Source of the DNA: a virus
IMG/VR virus record: IMGVR_UViG_3300025000_000313
Location: 1-31,125 of that record
Strand: one strand, 5' to 3'
DNA length: 31,125 bases
Part shown: piece by piece, positions 25,650 to 31,125 of the stretch
Layout: each line of letters starts with the position of its first letter
How positions within the stretch are numbered: position 1 is the stretch's first letter
Program-made: the position numbers and the translations under genes
The notes under the pieces: model-generated
What the model was told of the DNA's origin: nothing
The model's database searches: none
The model's input: only the letters and a program-made list of their open reading frames with translations

Positions 25650-26948
25650 ATAGAAAAGATTAATTATTTAATCGGAAATATCATTGATATGAAAAATGGA
25701 CAAGTTGAAATATTAGATATTGGTCGATATAAAAATAGTGATAAAAAATATACAATTAAATGCTTAAAATGTGGGCATATAAGAACGATAGGCAACAAAG
25801 GAATATTGAACAAATCTGAATGTATTAATTGCTCTAAAAATAAATTCAAATTATCTGACGATGGTACATATTGGATAGGAACTACACAGGATGGAATTGA
25901 TTTCTGGTTTGACGGAGACGAAGAAACAATAGCATACGTAAAATCAAAAACATGAAGTATGAGTAATGGAAATAATAGTTATATCAGGAATGGAAAACAT
26001 GAAAGATTACATAGAATAATAATGGGGGTTATAGATCCAAATATATATGTAAATCATTTAGGTGGAAATAGATGGGATAATAGAAAAAGTAGTTTGTCTA
26101 TTTCAGATTGTGTAGATAACACTAAGGAAAGAAATAAAACTTCTAATAGCAGTGGAATAGTTGGGCTTAGAGGAAATGGAGAAAAATGGTTTGGTAATGT
26201 AAATATAAATAATAGACTAATGTATAGTATGACTAAAGAGAAAAAAGAAGCATTAATTGATTTGCTTATTATGCAACGAGAATATGGATATAGGCATAAT
26301 ATTGATAAATATCATTTGTTGGAAAATATACCCCAAGAAAGAATAGATAAAATTTTGACTTTAATTAAGAATCAATTAGAAATACATAAGACTCCCCAAA
26401 TTATTGCAAAAAATAAATATGAATTATCAGAATGTGGGACGTATTATAATGTATATGATAAAAAAGGCAGTAGTTTTAAAATTAGTATAGAAGATAAAAA
26501 TAAAATAGAAAATGGAATTTGGTATATTAGTGGAAGATATGTCTACGGGGCTATAATTATAAATAATACAAAGATACGAGTTTCATTGCATAGATATTTA
26601 CATAATTTGTTAGATATAAAATACAAAAATTTTTTCATAGACCATTTAAATGGAATTGGAACGGACAATAGAATCTCTAATTTACAAATTACAAATCTAA
26701 AAGGTAATAATCAAAATCAACCAGGTTTAGGGTATGTCGAAGTAAAAGGCAGTTACAAAGCATTTATTACCGTTAATGGCAAATATAAGTGTAAAACATT
26801 TAAAACTATAAAAGAAGCTATGTATTGGCGCAAGGAGCAGAAAGAACTAGCTATGGATAATAGAACGACATTTAAAAATAAACAAGAAATAGATGAATAT
26901 TTAAAAATAGTACAAACCCAAGAAGAATCACTTCTTTTAATACAATAA
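25650..26948 (+). pseudogene. Double-module HNH/AP2 homing endonuclease, interrupted by TGA
   Basis: Two halves lie in one frame with a single TGA at 25953-25955. The first begins at ATG 25689, or at ATA 25650, which has AGGGGGT (25637-25643) six bases upstream. It has a CLKC...CINC zinc pair. Two successive HNH-like blocks follow: LHRIIMG then NHLGGNRWDNRKSSL (first Asp of the canonical D-H replaced by Asn), and LHRYLHN then IDHLNGIGTDNRISNL (intact). Each is followed by an AP2-like segment. In the second module a Trp (GIWYISG) lies where the TGA falls in the first, so TGA probably replaced TGG. TGA is a normal stop elsewhere here. Most likely a decaying mobile gene. Confidence 0.75.
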
Positions 26949-26958
26949 AACAAAATCT

Positions 26959-27891
26959 CTAAGAATTTTCACAAATTACAACAATATTACTAATCCCACT
27001 ATTCTCAGGCAAACAATCAACAATCATACTAAGATATTTTCCCTCTATCCAATCCACAGCAAATTGACTTGAACAATTAAGTATTAACTTTGTCTCCTGT
27101 ATTTCTGGTACGATGGGCAATATCCAAGCAGACATTGATGCAGGAGACAATTTAATTTTCAAGTTATCCACAACATCTTCCCATACGCGATTAATATTAA
27201 TAAGATATATATCTCTGTAAGTAGTCTCTGGTAATGCTTGCATGTTTTCACTAGTTGCATTGCATATTTGCGGAGATGCATTTCCGTTTTCCGAGAATGC
27301 AATTATGTCCTCAACCCCATATTCTATGCCATTATTGTTTTCCGACTGTGCAATCTCACATTCTAAAGATGCATTTCCACTTAATGATATTTGCATTTCC
27401 GCATTCCGAGGTTGCTTTTTATTGTGGATAACTTCCATAAGAGTTTCAAAATTAATTGGACTAGAATATCCATCTAAAACATAATTATGTTCTAATAAAT
27501 CAAGTTGTATTGCTAAAATATTCACACGATATTGTATGGTTCTATCCCTACGATCAAGGGGGTTAGTTCTCTCAGAAAGAAAACCTTTATCTACTAATAC
27601 TTTGATATGTGTACGCATTGCAGTATGTTTTAATCTAAGCATAGTTTCTTCTGATAACTGTTCAGAACTCTTAAATATCCATCCATTTTTCAATTCAGCT
27701 TTGTATTCATATCCACACCTTTCGGCCTGAGACTTTTCTTCTAAAACAAATTGATCATAATCTTTGGTTCTTTCTGACCAATAGATGAATTGTTGCAAAA
27801 TAACTGCTTTGATATAATCTCCTGTGATTTCAACTAGTTCTTCTTTAATTGGCACGCGTTTTAACTTCTTTGGATCTCTAATCATGCTCAT
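26959..27891 (-). CDS. Plasmid-type Rep protein with DnaA domain I-like C-terminus
   Basis: A protein of 310 aa. The N-terminal half looks like a winged-helix initiator (KAVILQQFIYWSERT, then TAMRTHIKVLVDKGFLSE). The C-terminal ~75 residues (VWEDVVDNLKIKLSPASMSA, then SSQFAVDWIEGKY) match the DnaA N-terminal domain (domain I), which recruits helicase in DnaA. This fused layout is known in low-GC plasmid and phage Rep-like proteins. The ATG at 27891 is chosen because GGAGAGAAGG (minus strand) sits 8 bases upstream; the frame extends to 27933. DnaA boxes lie upstream, so Rep likely acts there. It converges with the HNH pseudogene 10 bases away. Confidence 0.75.
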   Translation of the reverse strand: MSMIRDPKKLKRVPIKEELVEITGDYIKAVILQQFIYWSERTKDYDQFVLEEKSQAERCGYEYKAELKNGWIFKSSEQLSEETMLRLKHTAMRTHIKVLVDKGFLSERTNPLDRRDRTIQYRVNILAIQLDLLEHNYVLDGYSSPINFETLMEVIHNKKQPRNAEMQISLSGNASLECEIAQSENNNGIEYGVEDIIAFSENGNASPQICNATSENMQALPETTYRDIYLININRVWEDVVDNLKIKLSPASMSAWILPIVPEIQETKLILNCSSQFAVDWIEGKYLSMIVDCLPENSGISNIVVICENS

Positions 27892-27895
27892 AATA

Positions 27896-27950
27896 AAAAC
27901 CTTCTCTCCATGTTTTACCAACAACAAAAACACACTAGACAGAAGGTTTT
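27896..27950 (-). promoter_or_regulatory. Rep leader hairpin sequestering the ribosome site
   Basis: On the minus strand AAAACCTTCT (27950-27941) is exactly complementary to AGAAGGTTTT (27905-27896). The 3' arm contains the Rep ribosome site and is followed by a U-run, so it could block translation or terminate transcription. An alternative pairing exists: the upstream leader segment AGAGG..GTTTTC (27989-27977) can pair with GAAAACCTTCT (27951-27941) with a two-base bulge, which would free the ribosome site. This is the layout of an attenuator with an anti-attenuator. Confidence 0.55.
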
Positions 27951-27964
27951 CTTTTTGTTATAAT
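27936..27964 (+). promoter_or_regulatory. Promoter of putative antisense RNA
   Basis: TAGACA (27936-27941, one mismatch to consensus) and a perfect TATAAT (27959-27964) with a 17-base spacer. It fires against the rep leader, and no coding frame follows before the terminator at 27997. Confidence 0.7.
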
Positions 27965-27970
27965 AAAAAT

Positions 27971-28041
27971 ACAAACGAAAACAACCTCTGCTGTGGCTCC
28001 TTGAAGTGCTAGTTTGGTCGCGAACACTTCAAGGAGTTTTT
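27971..28041 (+). ncRNA. Putative antisense (countertranscribed) RNA controlling Rep
   Basis: An RNA of about 71 bases, delimited by the promoter at 27936 and the terminator hairpin ending at 28041. It is fully complementary to the rep mRNA leader, including the arm (27977-27989) that could keep the ribosome site open. Its hairpin loop contains UUGG, fitting the YUNR U-turn motif found in plasmid antisense RNAs. By analogy with pT181/pIP501-type control, it would lower Rep synthesis as copy number rises. Inferred from sequence only. Confidence 0.55.
27997..28041 (+). terminator. Intrinsic terminator of antisense RNA
   Basis: CTCCTTGAAGTG (27997-28008) pairs perfectly over 12 bp with CACTTCAAGGAG (28025-28036), loop of 16, followed by TTTTT (28037-28041). 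Orientation is + because the T-run follows on that strand; on the - strand it would be a leader hairpin. Confidence 0.8.
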
Positions 28042-28095
28042 GCTATTATTCTTTTGCTAAAAATTAACATTAATATGTATTGGACATGTTAATAC

Positions 28096-28124
28096 ATTAT
28101 ACTACAAATCGACAAGGCTGTGTA
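28096..28124 (-). promoter_or_regulatory. Probable rep promoter
   Basis: On the minus strand TACACA (28124-28119) and TATAAT (28101-28096) are 17 bases apart. The -35 lies within a TTATACACA DnaA box, so DnaA could repress or time rep transcription. The leader to the Rep start would be about 200 bases, covering the antisense RNA. Confidence 0.5.
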
Positions 28125-28168
28125 TAAGTTTCTAAAATTTCTAGAAAAATTTTGTCCACAGTGGATAA
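28119..28168. other. DnaA-box cluster, candidate origin
   Basis: TTATACACA (minus strand, 28119-28127) fits TTWTNCACA exactly. TTGTCCACA (28152-28160) and, overlapping on the opposite strand, TTATCCACT (28160-28168) are one mismatch from TTATCCACA. Flanking A/T-rich DNA and the adjacent Rep gene support a replication origin or DnaA control site. No clear Rep iterons are visible. Confidence 0.55.
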
Positions 28169-28192
28169 GTATTCGGGTCGGATAATAAAACA

Positions 28193-28239
28193 AAAAAATA
28201 AGCCACACTCAGATACAACTAAGTATTCTGGTGTGGCTT
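28193..28239 (-). terminator. Intrinsic terminator of the 99-aa gene
   Basis: AAGCCACACTCAG (28200-28212) and CTGGTGTGGCTT (28228-28239) form a stem with one bulged base. Read on the minus strand, it is followed by a TTTTTTT run (28199-28193). It ends the transcript of the gene at 28244-28543 just before the origin region. Confidence 0.8.
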
Positions 28240-28243
28240 TAAA

Positions 28244-28543
28244 TTATCTTCTATTAGATTCAATCATATCTGCTAAAAGTTTAACTCTTTTATTTGCTTC
28301 TTCTTTCCCTATGCTTTGTTCCCATTCATCATAGGTAGTATTATCTAAATCTAATCCCATTATTTTTCTAAACATTTCATGAAGACATTCTGTCAATAAA
28401 CCACTAACGTCTCGATCTGTTTTATCAGCTACTTCAAATAATATCTTCATTTCTAAACTATCAGCAGATAACATAAATTCAGGAAAATCATTATTTTCGC
28501 AATGCACAGGTATGAATTTATACGGCCTACTTTTTAAATCCAT
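28244..28543 (-). CDS. Hypothetical protein, 99 aa
   Basis: Not recognised. It has an AAGGAGTTG site and ATG start (minus strand). It is acidic and largely helical, with E-V-A-D-K-T-D-R-D-V-S-G-L-L-T at the centre. It lies downstream of the KfrA-like gene on the same strand with a 63-base gap, so both may share a transcript ending at the terminator at 28193. A replication or maintenance accessory role is possible from position only. Confidence 0.65.
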   Translation of the reverse strand: MDLKSRPYKFIPVHCENNDFPEFMLSADSLEMKILFEVADKTDRDVSGLLTECLHEMFRKIMGLDLDNTTYDEWEQSIGKEEANKRVKLLADMIESNRR

Positions 28544-28606
28544 TTACTTCAACTCCTTTTATATAAAATATATTAGCATTGAATATTCTTAAAGTCCATA
28601 TTGTTT

Positions 28607-29428
28607 TCACCTAACATTAAATGGCAACCAAATTTTCTCTTTAATTTCCAACCTTTCATTTTCCTTTTTTATCTCATTAATTCTCTTATCACATTCATCT
28701 TTCATTTCTTGTCTCATTGCCCTCAATTCCAACGCATAACTTTCTCTCAATTCACTAATCTCCTTCAATCTATCCTGCTTAGACTCAACCAATTGCCCTT
28801 CTAAAAATACTGATCTATTCTCAGATTCTTTCAATTGAAGTTGTAAATATTTATTAGAATCTTCCATCTCACCAATAGAAAATTCTAATTCATCTACAGA
28901 CCCAATTCTTTTTCTCATCTCGTCATTTTCTAATCTTAATGTCTCAATTAAGTAATTTGAATTATTGTGTCCGGCCTCTAACTCAATATTTCTTTTAGAT
29001 AATTTATCTGCATTTTCTTCAGCTTCTTTTCTTGCTTTGTCAGAATCCTTTTTGCTGTTTTCAGCAATATCAATTCTTTCTCTTAGAGAATCTAGAGTAA
29101 TTTTAAAATCATTTGTTAATGTTTGAACTGTCTCCATATGGAATTTCTTCTGGTCTGCTTCACTACGAGTAATTTCAGTAAACATTTGAATTATGCGCTC
29201 TACATGCTCTTTCATTTTTAGCATATTAGGAGTAATTAATTCTGATATTCCACCTGATTCTGCTTCTAATTGATCTTTCTTTAATCTGATTACATCTAGC
29301 AATAAATCTTTTGATGTTAAACCTGTACGAGTTTGAAGTGAGACCCATTCATTTTTACCATCTTCATTATCTAGTCGGATAGAAAGTGATGGAGAAGATG
29401 GTTTTCTTGACTCTTCATTTTCGTTCAT
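28607..29428 (-). CDS. RHH plus coiled-coil (KfrA-like) DNA-binding protein
   Basis: A protein of 273 aa. The N-terminal ~60 residues look like a ribbon-helix-helix unit (SLSIRLDNEDGK strand, then VSLQTRTGLTSKDLLLDVIR). From about residue 90 to the end the sequence is a long heptad-like coiled coil rich in E, K and L. This matches plasmid KfrA-type proteins, which bind DNA and autoregulate. The ATG at 29428 follows AAGGAGG; an upstream TTG at 29434 is less likely. The GTATAC repeats immediately upstream are a good candidate operator. The alternative is a phage structural-maintenance-like coiled-coil protein. Confidence 0.65.
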   Translation of the reverse strand: MNENEESRKPSSPSLSIRLDNEDGKNEWVSLQTRTGLTSKDLLLDVIRLKKDQLEAESGGISELITPNMLKMKEHVERIIQMFTEITRSEADQKKFHMETVQTLTNDFKITLDSLRERIDIAENSKKDSDKARKEAEENADKLSKRNIELEAGHNNSNYLIETLRLENDEMRKRIGSVDELEFSIGEMEDSNKYLQLQLKESENRSVFLEGQLVESKQDRLKEISELRESYALELRAMRQEMKDECDKRINEIKKENERLEIKEKIWLPFNVR

Positions 29429-29460
29429 AATCAATCCTCCTTTGACATGGTTAAGATAAT

Positions 29461-29524
29461 GTATACATTTTAGATAGTAATAATGCTAAGTATACACATG
29501 TATACGTGCTGACATGATGTATAC
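29461..29524. repeat. Four GTATAC palindromes, candidate operator
   Basis: GTATAC occurs at 29461, 29490, 29500 and 29519, mostly in the larger frame GTATACA(T). Spacings of 29, 10 and 19 bases are close to whole helical turns, so a multimer could bind one face of DNA. The array lies between the divergent KfrA-like gene and the parM promoter. Confidence 0.65.
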
Positions 29525-29586
29525 ATTGATATTTGTATTGATTATATCAGGAGAAATTAGATTAAACAAGTGAGTACAAAAAGTTG

Positions 29587-29615
29587 TTGTAAAGTATGGG
29601 GTAATACTATATAAT
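29587..29615 (+). promoter_or_regulatory. Probable parMR promoter
   Basis: TTGTAA (29587-29592) and TATAAT (29610-29615) with a 17-base spacer. The first arm of the GTATGGGGTA inverted repeat falls in the spacer, so a ParR-like protein bound there would repress its own operon. Confidence 0.55.
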
Positions 29616-29654
29616 CTAGATAAATGTAAATACCCCATACTATATAGTGGGGTA
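29594..29654 (+). repeat. GGGGTA inverted and direct repeats, candidate parC (upstream)
   Basis: GTATGGGGTA (29594-29603) is perfectly complementary to TACCCCATAC (29631-29640), and GTGGGGTA follows at 29647-29654. The same core recurs downstream of parR, so these are likely ParR binding sites. Confidence 0.7.
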
Positions 29655-29676
29655 AAATATGAAGGAGGTAATTATA

Positions 29677-30534
29677 GTGGCCTTTCAGATCATTCCAATC
29701 GATACTGGTAGACATGGTGTTAAATTATTAAATGGTGAATCTTTTAAAAGTGTAGTAGGTGATTGGCATCATAGAGAAATGTCTGACAATGAAGAGTATG
29801 AAGTAATTATCAATGATAAAGAAAAGTATTTTGTAGGTCAATTAGCCCTTGATGAAAGTTACGCCCCTACGGAAATGACGACAAAATCTAAAATACACCT
29901 GCAAACAAAAATCCTCTTTCTCACTGGGGTTGCAATCTCATTAGAAGAAAATGACAGTGAATTGTACGTTTGTACAGGAGTTCCTATTGACCAGTTTAAT
30001 GTTGCTACTAAAACAGCTTTAGAAAATTTATTATTTGGAAAATATGATATTCAAATTAATGGTAAACATAAAAAGTTCTGCATTGATAATTTAAATATCG
30101 CACCTGAATCTGTAGCTAGTTTTCAGTACGCTTTATCAAAGGATGAAAGTTTAGCAATTGGAAAAAAACGAATTATTGATATTGGTTCGCTTACTGTGAA
30201 TGCGGCGAGCTTCAAGGGGGAAAAATTTATCACAAGGGACTCTTCTACGATCCATTTCGGGACTGTCAAATTAAAAGACAATCAGATTGATAATGAACAA
30301 TATGTCAGTAAGATTGTAGCTGAAATTAGTCAGATTTTTACCGACTACGACCCTTCTGATAGAGTTCTATTAACTGGTGGGGGAGCATTGCAATTTGGTG
30401 ATTTATTTAAAAAACATTATCCCAATTGTTCTATTTTAGATAATTGTGTTCACGCTAACGTTGAGGGTTACTATCGCATGAGCATAAAGAGGTGGTCAAA
30501 ATTAAAAGCATCGGCGAACTCACAGGCAGAGTAA
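29677..30534 (+). CDS. parM: ParM/AlfA-like actin-type segregation ATPase
   Basis: An actin-fold plasmid-segregation filament protein of 285 aa. Phosphate 1 loop is PIDTGRHG (Asp9-Gly11), phosphate 2 is IIDIGSLT (Asp168-Thr173), and the adenosine motif is LLTGGGALQFG (Gly234-236). It is shorter than classical ParM and near AlfA in length, without a closer match I can name. The start is GTG at 29677, because AAGGAGGT (29662-29669) is 7 bases upstream; the frame opens at an ATG at 29659 that lies in front of this site. It overlaps the ParR-like gene by 43 bases. Confidence 0.85.
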   Translation: MAFQIIPIDTGRHGVKLLNGESFKSVVGDWHHREMSDNEEYEVIINDKEKYFVGQLALDESYAPTEMTTKSKIHLQTKILFLTGVAISLEENDSELYVCTGVPIDQFNVATKTALENLLFGKYDIQINGKHKKFCIDNLNIAPESVASFQYALSKDESLAIGKKRIIDIGSLTVNAASFKGEKFITRDSSTIHFGTVKLKDNQIDNEQYVSKIVAEISQIFTDYDPSDRVLLTGGGALQFGDLFKKHYPNCSILDNCVHANVEGYYRMSIKRWSKLKASANSQAE

Positions 30535-30755
30535 AAAGAAAAGGTGTTTATTTTAATCTAGATGATGAAGATGAATTATTGCTTTATAAGAAGGCAAATG
30601 AGATTAAGAATTTTAGCAAATGGGTTAAAAAGCAATTGATTAATGATGGGGTCGTTAAGGAAGTAAAAGAAGGGATAAAAGAGTCTGTAGTAGAACATAT
30701 TAAGATTGAAAGAAAGAGGATAGAAAAGGATGAACTTGAAGATATAATGCTTTGA
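30492..30755 (+). CDS. ParR-like ribbon-helix-helix DNA-binding protein
   Basis: A protein of 87 aa, overlapping the parM 3' end. The N-terminal part has an RHH pattern (VYFNLDDED strand, then ELLLYKKANEIKNFSKWVKK), and the C-terminal part is a basic-acidic helix that could contact the ParM filament. In ParM systems such a protein binds the centromere and links it to the filament; GGGGTA repeats lie on both sides. The start is uncertain: GTG at 30492 lies within GAGGTG, and the next in-frame near-start is ATT at 30501, six bases after that site. Confidence 0.7.
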   Translation: MVKIKSIGELTGRVKRKGVYFNLDDEDELLLYKKANEIKNFSKWVKKQLINDGVVKEVKEGIKESVVEHIKIERKRIEKDELEDIML

Positions 30756-30788
30756 GATGCAACTGTAATGGTTGTGTCTTCTTTTTTT
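30756..30788 (+). terminator. Intrinsic terminator of parMR
   Basis: GATGCAAC (30756-30763) pairs with GTTGTGTC (30771-30778), including two G-U pairs, loop of 7, then a run of mostly T (30779-30788). It lies immediately after the ParR-like stop codon. Confidence 0.75.
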
Positions 30789-30794
30789 GCTTAA

Positions 30795-30863
30795 GGGGTA
30801 TGTAGGAATAATTGGGGTATTGTATGGGGTATTGGGATAGTATAGAGGAAAGTTTGGGGTATT
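30795..30863 (+). repeat. Four GGGGTAT repeats, candidate parC (downstream)
   Basis: GGGGTAT occurs at 30795, 30814, 30826 and 30856; the last three continue as GGGGTATT. Spacings are 19, 12 and 30 bases. They share the GGGGTA core of the repeats upstream of parM, suggesting a two-sided centromere. They lie behind the terminator, so they act as DNA and not as mRNA. Confidence 0.7.
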
Positions 30864-30965
30864 ATACATATTCATTAGATTACACCTAAAATATTACAAA
30901 TTATCATCCCTCTAAACTCTTAAAAATAATGTTTTGTGTGATTGTGTGGGTATGATTAGTTAAGT

Positions 30966-30993
30966 TTGTTTTAGTCCAAAGATTTGGTATAAA
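30966..30993 (+). promoter_or_regulatory. Possible promoter of the edge gene
   Basis: TTGTTT (30966-30971) and TATAAA (30988-30993) with a 16-base spacer, about 75 bases before the TTG start at 31068. Matches are only moderate. Nothing else is visible between 30864 and 31067. Confidence 0.35.
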
Positions 30994-31067
30994 TTACTAC
31001 ACATAATGGACAATTTCAAGCAGTAAGATTAAACATATCAACATCACACAAAGGAGGTCACAAGGCA

Positions 31068-31125
31068 TTGCTAACTGATAAACTCAATAAATCAGAGATT
31101 AAAGTTCTTCAAGTTCTTCAGGAAT
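31068..31125 (+). CDS. Partial gene, N-terminus only
   Basis: AAGGAGGT (31051-31058) and TTG at 31068 open a frame that continues past the window edge. Only 19 residues are visible (LTDKLNKSEIKVLQVLQE after the start), which look like the first helix of a winged-helix protein. Family cannot be told from this much. Confidence 0.5.
   Translation, partial: MLTDKLNKSEIKVLQVLQE

Noticed and set aside
25653-26948. Recoded genetic code with TGA read as Trp
   Set aside because: Genes at 2766, 10275, 15932 and 30492 end naturally in TGA, so one in-frame TGA in a decaying endonuclease does not support recoding.
1-31125. CRISPR array or tRNA gene
   Set aside because: I saw no regularly spaced 24-40 base repeats and no cloverleaf-like sequence with a T-arm consensus. 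The short repeats found are all under 16 bases.

Overview
The window is AT-rich, has strong Shine-Dalgarno sites, uses TTG starts often, and carries a TnpB of the type common in clostridia. This points to an element of a low-GC Gram-positive host (Clostridia or Bacilli). No capsid, tail, portal or terminase gene is visible. A phage-type DNA replication and nucleotide-metabolism block lies beside a plasmid-type replication and partition block, so the best overall reading is a phage-plasmid or a large plasmid carrying phage genes. This is inferred from gene content, not from a match to a known genome.

Layout. (1) 18-9678, + strand: a replisome operon with a DnaB-like helicase, an AP2-type homing endonuclease inserted next to it, a TOPRIM primase, a RecB-like nuclease, a family B DNA polymerase and a RecD-like helicase. 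(2) 9698-11449: a sigma-A-like promoter and a run of small genes that includes two pairs of paralogs, one member of which is frameshifted. (3) 11527-15145: dNTP supply, with a class II ribonucleotide reductase interrupted by a mini-intein, a MazG-like pyrophosphohydrolase and a dCMP deaminase. (4) 15260-19551: small genes, a frameshifted TnpB followed by a structured RNA region, and a second homopolymer-frameshifted gene. (5) 19568-25545: ThyX-like thymidylate synthase, dNMP kinase, a nucleoside deoxyribosyltransferase-like protein, a DNA methyltransferase, and a SNF2-type helicase split by a LAGLIDADG intein in its Walker A motif. (6) 25650-26948: a broken double-module HNH/AP2 endonuclease. 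(7) 26959-28543, - strand: a Rep protein with a DnaA domain I-like C-terminus, a putative antisense RNA and attenuator in its leader, DnaA boxes, and a small gene. (8) 28607-30870: an RHH plus coiled-coil (KfrA-like) protein with a GTATAC operator array, then a ParM/ParR segregation operon bracketed by GGGGTA repeats. A new gene begins at 31068.

How it may work. The left block could copy the genome in lytic or high-copy mode and feed it with dNTPs: reductase, then dCMP deaminase to dUMP, ThyX to dTMP, and a dNMP kinase. The right block looks sufficient for maintenance as a low-copy replicon: Rep plus DnaA boxes, antisense control of copy number, and actin-like segregation. Selfish insertions are dense: two inteins, two homing endonuclease genes and a TnpB.

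Caution. Three genes are broken by a homopolymer one base short of the length that keeps the frame open. This may be a sequencing artefact rather than biology.
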